Shown: piece by piece, positions 25,990-36,892 of the stretch
How the letters are laid out: every line of letters begins with the position of its first letter
Position numbering within the stretch: the stretch's first letter is position 1
Source of the DNA: Heterocephalus glaber
Lineage: Eukaryota > Chordata > Mammalia > Rodentia > Bathyergidae
Assembly: GCF_000247695.1 (NCBI RefSeq)
Contig: NW_004624743.1
Span: 3,273,108 to 3,337,107, forward strand
Length of the DNA stretch: 64,000 nucleotides
Direction of reading: 5' to 3'
Notes under the pieces: model-generated
Seen by the model: only the letters and a program-made list of their open reading frames with translations
The model's database searches: none
Told to the model about the DNA's origin: nothing
Translations under genes and position numbers: made by a program

Positions 25990-26239
25990 ACTGAGGCCCG
26001 CGTTGGCCCAGCCACATCACCCTTCCGGGCCCAGGGCGGAAGAGCTGTGCACGGCCCGCCGGTCTTTCTCGCGCTCTCCAGCGCTCCGATTGGATGCATC
26101 ACGGCACCGCCTCCGGAGCCGAGCGAATCCAGCGCCTTGATAGCCTGCTCTCGGCGGAAGAGGCGGGACTTAGATGACGACAGGCGGAGCTTCGGAAGTA
26201 GCCGGCACTTCCATTGGTTGCGGACTCTGGCGTTTTGGG

Positions 26240-26266
26240 GAAGACCGGAAGTGGAGTCATTGAGCG
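26240..26266 (+). other. XRCC4: Candidate end of XRCC4 non-coding exon 1 (splice donor at 26267)
   Basis: Just after the ETS site, gagcg is followed by GTAGGT at 26267, a plausible donor for the untranslated first exon that would splice to 49253. A second candidate is cagtg followed by GTGAGC at about 26384. XRCC4 has an untranslated first exon in other mammals; which donor is used here cannot be told from sequence. The exon's left boundary is only nominal. Confidence 0.4.
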
Positions 26267-27473
26267 GTAGGTCCCGGAAGGGGCGGCGGCCTCTTTAAAA
26301 AGTATATATACTGTCCTATTTCTCGTTTTTTCCTTAATTTATTTTTTTAGTTTCTTGATATTTATCTCTAGGACTGCGCAGTGGTGAGCTCCGGGGCCTT
26401 CCTCTTGTGGGCTCTAGGGGATCCCAGCGTCCAGGCCTGATCCGCAGGGCGTGCACCTGTTGAGTCCCCCTTTTAATTTCTCATTTTGCACTAGAGCGGT
26501 TCTTAGGAACGCGGAGCAGCTGTTAAATGGCCTGTATTGATTGGGAGTAGCAAGGCATTTAAATCCGAAGGGTTTTGTTGAGTAGGTTGGTCATTTACCC
26601 AGTACCAGACTTCTTCGCTCCGATCCGCAGCTCTTTGGAGACTGTCAGTGGGTTCCGGGGCTGGCGCGTCATTTGGGGAGCGGGAGGAGCTTCCTATGGG
26701 AGCCGGTGGGAAAGAACTAAGCGCCTTTCCTCGGGTGCAGTAAATCAGTTAGATGCTCTAGAGAAATGATGGGGCAGCAAGACAATTTGCATGCCAACTT
26801 TTTTTTTTATAAAAAATTTTAGCAAGCCCTTGTCACCGCGTGTCGTTTATTTTTTTCTCAGGCAGCACAGGGTTCTTTTCAGAATGTTATCTTTTTTATT
26901 TTTTTAAAAAAAATTGGTCCAGAGGTCGTTAGGGAGAAGGAAGGAAGGAAACTCCTGAGGTGTATTCTGCAAAACTACGAGACTTCAGTATTTAGGGCGA
27001 CCCAGTGATTAGAAGATTTGCATCTGTGCTGTGGGTAATTACATAGTTTGCTACCGTGCACGATGATTTTGTTTTGTTTTAAATCCTAAGTAACTTGATT
27101 TTTCAGTCCATTATATGGAAGTGTCAAGATGTGGTCCAGTACACAAATTAACAAGCATTTACCAAACATCTGCTTTAGTCATGGTATTGTGAGATGTCAG
27201 CAGAGAAATTAAGATGACTTGTTCCTTGGCAGAATTTAATAGCAATATGGAGGAAGGGAATAAAAAAGTATAAAATAGTACCTTTCATTTATCTGGAAAC
27301 AAGTTTAGTGCTGTCTTTTAGTTGCCTTAAATTATTCCTTACCATTTAAGTGAAACAAACTTGGCTTCTTTTAGAAATTCTTTTGTGCAACTCATCAAAC
27401 TTGGCTTCTAGAATAATAAATATAATTGCCTTTGATAATCTTGATCTTTGTGATATGTCAGGGGAATACTTTT

Positions 27474-27660
27474 TGTTGTTGTTGTGGTACTGTGTATTAA
27501 ACCCACAGGCCTTCACCCCGAGCTGCATCTTCAGCCTGGTTTTTTTTATTATGATTATTACTTTGAGGTGGGATCTGTCTAAGTCACTGTGTTGCCCAGA
27601 CTGGGCTGGAATTTGGCTCAAGAGTGCTGGGATTACAGATGTGCCCCCCACCCCTAGGGC
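27474..27660 (-). mobile_element. B1-dID composite SINE
   Basis: On the plus strand an ID-related part (ggtactgtgtattaaaccca ... gagctgcatc) comes first, followed by a B1-related part (gtgttgcccagactgggctg ... gtgctgggattacagatgtg). Read on the element's own minus strand the order is B1 then ID, the B1-dID arrangement. Confidence 0.75.
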
Positions 27661-27767
27661 ATGAAGCTATGCTTCAGGCTGCCTATTAAGAGCTCCAAGA
27701 AACTGAAGTTATTAGAGATCACAACTGATTAGTTGTATTTATGAATTTAATTAATTGATCCATAAGT

Positions 27768-27882
27768 TATTTTTTTGAGATAGTGTCTCACCGTGTTGCC
27801 CTGGCTGGCCTCAAACTAAGATCTCTGCCTCTGCCTTACTAATATCTGGGATTACATGCATGTGCCACCACTTCCAGTTTAG
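27768..27882 (-). mobile_element. B1-like (7SL-derived) SINE
   Basis: The T-run then gagatagtgtctcaccgtgt, gccctggctggcctcaaact and 'ctgggattacatgcatgtgccac' is a reversed B1 monomer. Confidence 0.85.
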
Positions 27883-28284
27883 TTCATAGGTTTGTGTGTA
27901 GTTTAGTTTCAGAATAGTGGAACACAGTATGTGCTAGTTATTTTTAATTATCCGTAGAGGAACCAATAGTTAAAGCTGAGCATATGTGAATTATATTTAT
28001 TGCATTTGTGTAAATAACAAAGTTAGTCTGACATGTGATGAGATCTTTGGGGAGATACTAGTTCAGGTGCATGGTTATTAAGCAAGCCTTTCTGGCAGCT
28101 CAGCTCTGAGTTTCATTTCAAATTATTTTGGATTATTTTCTTACAATAAAATCTGAATGTGCTATCTCTTTGTTTGGAAATAATGTGTTTCTTACACCTG
28201 GAAAAGTATTTTTAACTTTGGTCTCTTGATTTCCCTAGAATTATAAGTAAAAATGTACATATTTAACTTTTCCGTGAAGAGTAA

Positions 28285-28385
28285 GCACAGGCTTCGTCAG
28301 TGGTTTGAAGATTAAATGAGTAAATCATCATCTAGGGAAGTGTTTGGAATGCAGTAAACACTCAGGAGTGCTGCTATTATTGTGT
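28285..28385 (+). repeat. MIR 3' fragment
   Basis: The phrase order 'gaagattaaatgagtaaat', 'gtgtttggaatgcagtaaac', 'actcaggagtgctgctatta' follows the 3' half of MIR. Confidence 0.65.
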
Positions 28386-28918
28386 GGATGGCTTTCTCCT
28401 GCACTGAATGAAAAAATCTCCCTGAGGGGAGGGCTAATGATGGAACAATGATTGATTTACATAAATTAGGCAGTCAAAAGATTTTAAAAATTAAATTGGT
28501 GTTGCTTTTGTACCGCCAGACCACTTTCTCCTTCTTTGTCTACTATTAATAATAATGCTGATGGTTTTCTTTTACATTACTTACCTTTTTTCATTCTGAA
28601 CTCTTCACATTTTTTAAAAGAGAAAGGTATTGCTTGCTTTCTCTGATTCTCAACTAGATTCCATAGCGTAAGGTTGAGGGTATTTGTTTTCAAGTGTTGG
28701 TCTTTGTGCCCCCTACCAGCACTTCTTAAATTCTCTTCCCTGTGGTCTTGGATGTTGATTTCTAAAAGTTTAGTTTGACCTGCATATTATTTTTTTCACC
28801 TTAAGAAATGCTTCATTTAACCTCTCTACATTTTCAATGTCATTAATTTTCTCTGCAGCAAAATTGTGTAGAGTTCTCTGTGCTCCATGCCCCAATTTCT
28901 CTATTTTCCCTTTCTTTC

Positions 28919-29098
28919 CTTTTGGCGGTACTTAGGAATGAGCCCAGGGCCTTCACTCTGAGCTACATCCTTTACTCTTTTTAAGTTTTGAGACAGGGTC
29001 TCACTAAGTCACTAAGTGGCGCAGACTGGACTCAAACTTGCGATTCTCACCCTCCCTGAGTGCTTGATTACAGGTGTGCACCACCATGTCAGGCTCTG
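28919..29098 (-). mobile_element. B1-dID composite SINE
   Basis: The ID-related half (ggcggtacttaggaatgagc ... gagctacatcc) precedes the B1-related half (gagacagggtctcactaagt ... gattacaggtgtgcaccacc) on the plus strand. The element itself therefore reads B1 then ID on the minus strand. Confidence 0.8.
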
Positions 29099-29632
29099 TT
29101 CTTTCTTGAGTTTACTCCCACTTGGCTATTGCTTTCATTCTGCTCTCAGTGTCACCGTTGATCTCTGGGTGCTGGATCACCAACTCTGGCCTGTTAACCA
29201 CTGGGGCACAGGTGATCGATCACTCCCACCTCCACAATCCACTTTCCCCACTGGATTTCCAGAACCATACCCCTGGTTTTCCTCCTGCCTCTTTGGTTGC
29301 TCATTCCCAGTCTTCTCTGCTGGATCTGTCTATTCCTCCCAACGTTTTATTGTTGAAGTGTTCTAGCACTTGATCTTTAACCCTCTTTTTCTGTTTCTTT
29401 TGGATAACATCGTCTTCTGATGTTTAATATCTGTATAGCAAAGGCTTGCACATTCATATTCCTAGTCCCTTTTCTTTCTGAACTTTAGATCCACATATTC
29501 ATTTGCTATCTCTGCGTGTCCATTTATATATTTACAAGACATCCCATACATCTCCAAATGAACTCTTTTTCTTCCCAGATTTGTTTCATTCTTTCTCATC
29601 TTGGTTAACAGAAACCCTGGACCAGTGATGGC

Positions 29633-29688
29633 AAACCTTTTAGAACTTTCAGTGATAATAGCCCGCTATGGCACACATGCCATAGGGT
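29633..29688. mobile_element. hAT miniature element, short subfamily, one end lost
   Basis: It starts cagtgatggcaaacctttta, continues gaactttcagtgataatag and gctatggcacacatgccata like the copy at 32143, but the final ttcaccaccactg is missing. It lies just left of an ID insertion inside the L2 remnant. Confidence 0.7.
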
Positions 29689-29722
29689 AATTCCTTAGAG
29701 CTCTCCTTTACTCCTTCCTTAA

Positions 29723-29823
29723 TTTTTTTTTTTTTTTTTTTTTTTTTTTGGTACTGGGGATTGAACTCGGGTCCTTGCGCTTGCACAGCAGGCGACAAAA
29801 CCACTGAGCTAAATCCTTGGCCC
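29723..29823 (-). mobile_element. ID-type SINE with long A-tail
   Basis: A T-run of about 27 bases (29723-29749) is followed by the reversed ID body (ggtactggggattgaactcg ... gagctaaatccttggcccc). Direct repeats ccttccttaattttt and ccttctttaattttt flank it. The long pure tail suggests a young insertion. Confidence 0.93.
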
Positions 29824-30091
29824 CTTCTTTAATTTTTATATTACATGAAATCCATCAGCAAATCCTGTAGGCTTTCTCTAAAATGTATCTAGAATTCAAC
29901 AGTTGTCAGTAGTTTTTTTTTATTAGTGCACTGATCAGCCCTTGCTTGACTCTGTTACTAGTCACTGTCATTTCTTACTTGGATAACAGTAGTAGTTTTG
30001 TCACTGGTCTCCCTGCTTTCCTCAATCCTCCCTTCCTAAAGTTCATTCTCATATACTAGAGTGCTATTTTAAAAGTATAAGTCAAAAGTGG

Positions 30092-30355
30092 ATTAAGATA
30101 TGGGGATTCTAAGTGCAGTGTGTTGTCCTAGATTGAATCCTAGAACAGAAAAAGAACATCAATAGAAAGCCTGGCGAAATCCAAATAGAGTCAACCGTTT
30201 AGCTAATAGTATTGTATCATTGCTGGCTTCTTAATTTTAATAAATAAACCTTGGTAATATAGTAATATTAGAGGAAAGGCATATGAGGACTCTGTACTAT
30301 CTTTGTAACTTTGTTGTAAATGCAGAATTAGACCAAAAGAAAAAAATTATTAAAA
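30092..30355 (+). repeat. L1 3'-UTR fragment
   Basis: Text such as gactctgtactatctttgta, 'actttgttgtaaatgcagaa' and the terminal A-rich 'aaaaaattattaaaaag' is the usual end of old mammalian L1 3' regions. Confidence 0.6.
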
Positions 30356-31309
30356 AGAATATAACCTCATTTCTTTGCTTGAAAATCTTTTGTGACTCCT
30401 AATTTGACTCATGGTAAAAGCTCATGTCCTTCCAGTGACCCACAGATCCTGTGTGGTCTGGTCTTCCCTTACCTCCCTTTACATTTTTCTAGCTACCATG
30501 TTTGTTAAATATTTTGGGCCCACTTCTGTATCAGTGCTTTTGCACTAGATGCTTTCTCACTTGGAAAGCTTTTTCCTAGAGCTTCATACAGGAAATTCCT
30601 TCCTATCTTTTATGTATTTGCTCAACTGTCACCTTTCAATAAAGCCTACTCCAGCCTCCCTATTTAAAATTGTAGCTTTAGATTTTTTCCACACCTTCAT
30701 CCTGCCGATATACTGAGTTTGTTGTACCTTGTTTTACTATAGCAATTATCACTGTATTTCACATATTTGTTATGTGTATTTTTAATGATTTCTCTTCCCC
30801 TTAATTCCCTGAAGGCAGGAATTTTTGCTTTGTTCTCTTAGGCAGTGTACTAAGCATTTGTCAGAAGCATAGAAGTACTCAATAGATTATGGCTGGAGGA
30901 ATGAACTTGATTAATCGAATTTGTGATGACTGACTTGCCATCTGAAATCATTGATCAGGGGGCTCTTGCAGTCAGCAGATTTTTAATCCTGATGACATTT
31001 GGCTGTTTTGGGGAGAACAACAATGTTGAGACTTGTAAAAAAAATTCTAAAAAAATCCGTGCTAGAATTTCAAACTGCTCATAAAACATTCATGTTTTTG
31101 TGAGGTGCCATTACTACGCTAGCTTAAGGGTAAACTTTTTCTTGTGTACCATTGGGAAATCCCAAGGTATTTACAAGATTTTGCAAAAGTTTTATTTCAG
31201 TCATATGACTTGTAGTCAAGGTTTTGGCAAGGGAATATATTTAATAAAGGACACATAATTTATAGGGTTATTTTATGATATTTACCCAAAAAGTCAAATA
31301 CAGAGGAGT

Positions 31310-31860
31310 GCAAGAGATTAGGCACACACTAGAGGCCTAAAGAATCCAGCCAAGGGCCGGGATCCCACAGCAAGGTCCCACACAATTTCAGCTGAAGGCT
31401 TAGAGTCCCAGGCAGTGTCCTCCTCGAGTCCAGCCAGTGACCTAGAGCCCATGGCAGTGTCTCATGTTTGTCCACATTGAGGATCTGCACCCGGAAGGCC
31501 CAAAGGCCAGTGGTGGAAGCCAGATATACTGGTGGGGTGAAGGATTTGTGCTGCCAGGCTCAGGGATCTATATTGGAGCCAGGAAGTGATGCTCACGGTG
31601 GAGATCAGAGCTCTCCTGATGGGAACAGCAGCCATTCCCAGGCACAGTGAGGCCGAGCTCCTCCCCTGAGAACAGCCAAGTTTGCATCATGAAAACCATC
31701 TGCAGCAAGATTCTAGAAAATCAACAGCCCACCATCTTCCCTTCTAGTTCGCTTTTTATGGCTATAGGCAACAATCCTCAGGTGGGTCTTCTGTGCCCAG
31801 ACCATGCTGATTCAGTTCAGCTGGCCGTTACAAGTTGACCGTTAATTAATCCACCACATG
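31310..31860. other. GC-richer unclassified block
   Basis: A stretch with a distinct base composition (repeated 'cagtgtc', 'ccagccagtg', 'ggcagtgtc' phrases) sits between an AT-rich left flank and an ID SINE. Short open frames occur at 31468-31650 and 31647-31838 but neither resembles a known protein. It is probably an old LTR or other dispersed repeat that I cannot name. Confidence 0.4.
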
Positions 31861-31898
31861 ACTTTTGCTGTTGAGGTTGATTTATTAATGATTAGTTT

Positions 31899-31979
31899 CT
31901 TTTTTGGTACCGGGGATCTAACTTGGGACCTTGCACTTGCGAGGCAGGCAGCGGAACTACTGAGCTAAATCCTCAGCCC
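31899..31979 (-). mobile_element. ID-type SINE
   Basis: A short T-run then a reversed ID body (ggtaccggggatctaacttg ... gagctaaatcctcagccc). The flanks repeat aatgattagtttctt on the left and aatgattagttagtttctt on the right, a target duplication with a small later duplication in one copy. Confidence 0.92.
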
Positions 31980-32142
31980 AATGATTAGTTAGTTTCTTAA
32001 CACGATTTCTGACAATTGGTACAACAGTTAGGTAAACTAATTTTGTATTTAAACCATTCATCAACCTTAGATAATGAGCCTGACTTCCCAACTATTTCTT
32101 ATGATTGGCATTCTGCATAGATCATCCTTGTAGCCTATAAAC

Positions 32143-32223
32143 CAGAGATGGTGAACCTTTTAGAGCTTTCAATGATAACAAACAGCCTGCTGTGGCACGC
32201 CTGCCATAGGTTCACCACTACTG
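32143..32223. mobile_element. hAT miniature element, short (~80 bp) subfamily, complete
   Basis: The ends are cagagatggtgaacctttta and the inverse, ggttcaccactactg. The interior has ctttcaatgataacaaacag and tgtggcacgcctgccatagg. The flanks read cctataaac on the left and cttataaac on the right, a near-perfect target duplication of 8-9 bases. The unit is 81 bp and non-coding. Confidence 0.85.
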
Positions 32224-34330
32224 CTTATAAACCAATGAAGGAGCAAAGGCAAATTTCTCCTTTGCCCTCTAAAGGTTCACCATTAAGATTAGAAAGGAGA
32301 CAAGTATACAAATTTATTAACATGCAGAAGAGAAAAAATCACAGCAGGAGGGAAAAATGACATTAGTGTGATTATTCACCAGCCACTGTTATTCAGAAAC
32401 TTTCTGTAGGGGAGGGGAAGAATAGAGAATGTCTGTGAATACATAGTAAATGATTTTTAGGGGGACTCCATGGATTTGGAGTGCATATAATGGCTTGAGA
32501 CAAAATCTGTCTGACTTGCAGAACATACAGTGATTTGTAAATGATCCTTTTGGGTACCAAAACATTAGGCAATGGTGTGTGACAGAAGTGCACCTAGGTG
32601 TGTTAACAGGCTTTAGCCTATCTGTGATATGAAGTTGTTAATGCATAACTCAAGTTTTCTTCCTTCAGGGAATAGACTTTAAGAAGACAAGGAGTTCTCA
32701 GAGGAAAGCCTCTCCTGAGTTCCTTTAATTTGAAATAATCACCACTCCAAGGTCCTGTATTTGTGGCAACAGTCCCACACCTTCACCAGTGTATTACATC
32801 GTCACCCAGTCTTTACGACTAACAAAATAAGAAATAGCTTAACTTTATGAACCCTAGAAGGTTTCAGCAATAATAAATAGTGTTGAACATGACGATTAGG
32901 CTTGGGGTTAAGTAAAATAATCAAAAACATACCATTCAGAAGACAGTGTAACCTAATTTGGGTGCCACTTCCAGGGTTGTTTTTTTTTTTTTCCAACAGA
33001 AGTGACCAAAATGTTGAAATAGCTGTTAAACTTGGTCTTTGTATAAGAAGATGCTGTTAGCTTACTTGTAATCTTAGCTGAGCAGTGAATGAGACTTTTA
33101 TTGGATAAGGAAGGACTTTGACTGATGGCAAGAGAAATAAGAAATCAGGTGCTGCCATTGTTGAAACTTATCAAAGTCCTGACAATATAGATATTGACAT
33201 GCCTCAGCATGTCAATATTTACCACAGAATTTGGCAGTTCCTGTTTAAGAAATGTGACCCTCACTTTGAACAGAGTATATCAGTAAATAAGGAACATGTC
33301 CAAATGAACAGCTGCCCAGAGAGAAAAGGATTATGTATGACTAAACTAAAGACAAGGTTAAATTTTAGAAGTTTATGATTTTTTTTTTGTAATTTGTTGG
33401 TAGCTACTTATCTTTCATACTAGTATTGTCCTACATGTGGGTTATCTTAAGTGGTTTTTAAAAATAACAGTACAGTTGCTATTTGTAATTTTGTAAATTA
33501 GTTGTGCTATGATACTCATCTATAAGTGAATTAAAAATAAACTCGACTAATACTGTGTTTAGGAACGAAGCCCAAATTTTAACAGTGTTTTTACAGAGAA
33601 ATTAGTTCTAGTTATGACTTAGACAATTATTTTTGAGAACCAAAAGTTTGTGTTTGAGGATTTTCTCATAGCAGTAGAGAAAATATGTTTTTGAAATTTA
33701 GATGTGATGAGAAAAATCTGTCTTATGATCTCATGATTATGTCTCAGAAGACAATCTGTGAAATTAATAAAAAAATGGTATGTTTGGTTGAATATCACAG
33801 TTTACTACTGTTAATTTCCACATGAATATCACTGTAACTTAACAAGGAACAGTTTGATGCAATGTAGAGATATTTAGAGTTTTAGATAAAGTCAGTAGAA
33901 CCACACAAACATTTGTTTTATAAGCTTCTGGAAGAAGGTTAAAGGTTCACATTCTATGAATGACAGCTCCAATACAGTGCTAAAAGAATATTCAACAGGA
34001 GTATCAGGACTTATCCCCTCCTTGGGTGTCTTCTATGGCCTAAATTGATGGCTCTTATCTAGTAATCTAATTGTCTGAACACATCATAATGTTATATTCA
34101 TACTGTGAAGAATGAATGAAAAATACAATTGAGGTCATATACTTTGTCAGAAGCTATATTTGTTTCAATAAATGTCTTGATATATATGAGAAGACAAATT
34201 TGCTTGTAGATTTATAAATGACCTATTCTTAACCTATTCTTTTCAGTTATAGTATTCAAAGATAGAAGAGAAAGCAATACAGTTTTGAAAGGTAAATTGA
34301 CTAGATCCCTTCTTTTAGAGATTTTGCCCA

Positions 34331-34499
34331 TATTCTTGATAAGATGCTGAATTTTGAAGAGAAAACTTTAGACTTAATAATTAATAATTGGTGCCTTTTA
34401 CAACCCCAGATTTTCCCCAGATTTTTCCAGTATTCTTGATAAGATGTTGAATTTTGAGGAGAAAACTTTAGACTTAGTAATTGGCGCCTTTTACAACCT
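34331..34499. repeat. Two-copy local tandem duplication, 100-bp period
   Basis: The text starting tattcttgataagatgctga at 34331 recurs at 34431 as tattcttgataagatgttga. It continues through gagaaaactttagactta and ggtgccttttacaac in both copies. The copies differ by several substitutions and a short 'ttaataa' insertion in the first, so the duplication is not very recent. Confidence 0.88.
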
Positions 34500-34774
34500 T
34501 GGGAAATACTGAGCCTTGAATCTTTGAATAAACATTTACATTATGATTATTTTCTGGAATCATTAAGGCCTATTCAAAATACCAGTTGTCTTCTTGAACC
34601 CCCTTTTACGAGTTATTTATTTGTGATAATAAAGTTTTCAGGACGTTATGTATCTCTGATTTGATGAGACCCTGTAACCATATATTGAAAATGTAAGACT
34701 TCCTGCTTGGTGCTAACTATCATGAGTTTAATATAGTGCTCCCCAAAGTGTACTGCTCATGCCACTGATGGAAT

Positions 34775-35150
34775 ATGTATGTTTCAGTCAACTTTCCCAT
34801 TGCTGAGACAAAATATCTGACACAGATAAAAAGGAGGAAAGGTTTACTTTTGGCTCATGGTTTCAGAGGTTTCAGCGCATGGTTGGCTGGATCCAAGGCA
34901 GAAATTTCTTGGTATAGGAGGTTGGAAAAGAAAGTTGCTTTTCTTGCTGGAAGCAGAGGGCAGGGGAAAAGACCGAGTGGAGTGAGAGAGGTGGGCAGCT
35001 GGGCCCCGCCCCTCCCAGCACATTCAGCCCGGAACGGGATTAGTCCATGAATGAAGACAGCACCCATGATTCAGTCGCCTTCTGCAGGTGCCACCTCCAT
35101 GCACGTGAGACTTTTGGGGGACATTTTAGGTCTAAATCATAACAACATAT
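34775..35150 (+). repeat. Unclassified dispersed repeat, copy A
   Basis: It begins gtcaactttcccattgctga and contains ggaggaaaggtttacttttg, gctcatggtttcagaggttt and a later GC-rich part with 'gggccccgcccctcccagca'. The same order of phrases recurs at 57482-58195 and, in part, at 54826-55510, which shows a dispersed family. There is no coding capacity. I cannot name it. Confidence 0.75.
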
Positions 35151-35977
35151 ATTACTTTATTTAAACTTTTTTGCAGGTACTATGAGATAAGGAGGGTAAG
35201 TTAGTTACATATTAATTTCTGAAGCCCGCATATCCAACAAATAACAGTGAATTTATACTGAAATCTGTTTTATTCCAAAGGTAATTTAAGTGAAATAAAG
35301 TTTCTTGGCCTTGTAATTAAAACATTTATGGCAAGATATGTATTCTGGTGAAACTGGAACTAAGTCTTGCTACTGCCCGCCTGTCCATTCTGCTTTCTGT
35401 TCTACTGATCTGATTCTTACAGCTTCAAGCTCACATCTGTAACACCAAATTACAGCAGGGAAGCTGTGTCCTTCATGGTGTGAGCAGAAATCTTGGCATT
35501 GAGCCTGATTGCTCTGAGTTGTCCTAACTTGAATCATATGCCCATTCCTGAATCAAATAGGATATAATTTGGCTTATCTTAGGTCTGTTCTACTCCTAGC
35601 ACCTGGGGCACAGTGAGCCTGCTCAGAGCCTGTGGGCTGAGAATCCAGAGATGCAAATCACTCCATGGTTTGTTGCAATGGGGAGGAAAGGGTCCGTGTT
35701 GGATGACAAATCAACACATTCTCTTTAAATACTGGGTGAATTAATGACCAGTGCTTGCAGATGGGTAGCCGTGCTGAATCATCCAGGGGGACCCTTTTTT
35801 TAAAGAAAGCAAAAAGTGAAAGCATTATCTAGAGTTGTTCAGAATAGCATAGATTAAGTATACTAATTAAATGTATTTGGCCATTTGAGTTAAGGCCATT
35901 TATTATGTTCCAAAGGCTGTGTAATATAGATTTGATTCATAGTGGTTAAAATCTAAGATTGCATGATTTGTTTGTTT

Positions 35978-36106
35978 GCTTTTGTTTTTTGAGACAAGGG
36001 CTTGTCGTGTAGTTCAGGCTGGCCTTTAAATTCATTATGTCGCCCAGGGTAGATCTGAACTCTTCATCCTCCTGCCTCAGTTTTCTGAGTGCTGGGATTG
36101 CAGGCT
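35978..36106 (-). mobile_element. B1-like SINE
   Basis: The reversed B1 text reads gagacaagggcttgtcgtgt, agttcaggctggcctttaaa, then 'gtgctgggattgcagg'. An internal duplicated segment resembles the rodent B1 dimer-like tandem region. Confidence 0.85.
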
Positions 36107-36668
36107 TGAGAGTGCATGATTCCAATGATATTCTCCAGGATAGGGAGTTTTGGAAAACATCAATATTATTACTTCTCATTTCTTTAGTATGACAATTACA
36201 TGAAGTGATTGAGTATACATATGAAGAGTCTCATATCCTGAATGTTTTATAATAAAATTTTTTCACATTTTGTCTTAAAGAACAAATTACTAATGTATAA
36301 CTAATACACACTGAAATAAATTCAGATATTTTGATTATTAGCTTCACAGTTGAATATAAAATATTTTCTCAACACTTAGCATAGTACCTGGGATCTAGCA
36401 GAATCTAAATAAATATGTATGTCTCACTAAGCGTGTTTCAGAAGTCATTCAATTTGTGAGAGATTATTTGGTTCTCTGTAGTCAGTGACAGTGAGGAACA
36501 TTAGACTTGTCTGATTCAAAGGGCTTGGGGACCAAAGAGCTGGCTTTAACATTTGCATTTAGGGTGTCCTTCTCATCACTCTTAGTACTTTCCAACACTA
36601 CCAACCAGTTCTGCAATTCTCCGCCACTAACTGGATGCCTGACAACTCAATTCTGTTAGTGCCTAGAG

Positions 36669-36892
36669 CAGCAATGGTGAACCTTTTAGAGACAAGTGCC
36701 CAAACTTCAATTCCAAACCCACTGATTAGCACAACTGCCAACACTGCAATTAAGCCTGAGCACTCAGGTTTTAGTTTAGAAAAAAACAACTGTTATCCAA
36801 TGCTTAGCTGCTGGGGTGACTTGGCTGGGATGCCCACAGACAGGGCTTTGTGTGCCCTCTGTGGCATGCGTGCCATAGGTTCACCACCACTG
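36669..36892. mobile_element. hAT miniature element, long form (224 bp) with 8-bp target duplication
   Basis: The left end is cagcaatggtgaacctttta and the right end is ggttcaccaccactg, so the two are inverted matches. The 8-mers on either side are gcctagag (36661-36668) and acctagag (36893-36900), seven of eight identical, the target size expected of the hAT superfamily. The interior has no transposase. Motifs 'gacaagtgcccaaact' and 'gtggcatgcgtgccat' are like those of hAT elements reported from bats and other vertebrates. Confidence 0.88.

Larger units (their letters stand above)
25690..26480. promoter_or_regulatory. CpG-island bidirectional promoter of TMEM167A and XRCC4
   Basis: CpG density and GC content rise sharply here against an AT-rich background. 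TMEM167A's start codon (25989-25987) faces left and XRCC4 lies to the right. Between them are two inverted CCAAT boxes (ATTGG at 26089-26093 and 26213-26217), a CRE-like TGACG at 26175-26179, ETS-type CGGAAGT at 26193-26199 and CCGGAAGT at 26245-26252, and GC boxes near 26161 and 26280. These are the usual components of TATA-less housekeeping bidirectional promoters. A TATATATA at about 26303 exists but lies downstream of the likely start sites. Exact start sites are inferred. Confidence 0.88.
28620..30905 (+). repeat. L2 LINE remnant, multiply interrupted
   Basis: Segments match L2 3' sequence in order: 'tacatctccaaatgaactct' near 29550; 'cactggtctccctgctttcc' near 30002; then from 30390 'tgtgtggtctggtcttccct', 'ctcaactgtcacctttcaat', 'tatttaaaattgtagc' and 'gaaggcaggaatttttgctt'; ending in the typical 'tcaatagattatggctggag'. 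Younger insertions break it: B1-dID (28919), hAT miniature (29633), ID (29722) and an L1 piece (30092). The left limit is uncertain. Confidence 0.7.

Noticed and set aside
25748..26298. Long open frames on both strands in the CpG island (for example 25777-26298 plus, 25748-26020 minus)
   Set aside because: GC-rich DNA has few stop codons. The frames overlap each other and the known TMEM167A exon 1, and show no domain. They are a base-composition effect.
33118..33378. 86-residue plus-strand frame starting MTDGKRNKKSGAAIVE
   Set aside because: It has somewhat protein-like composition, but no splice sites, no recognised family and no continuation up- or downstream. Could be a relic; not supported enough to annotate.
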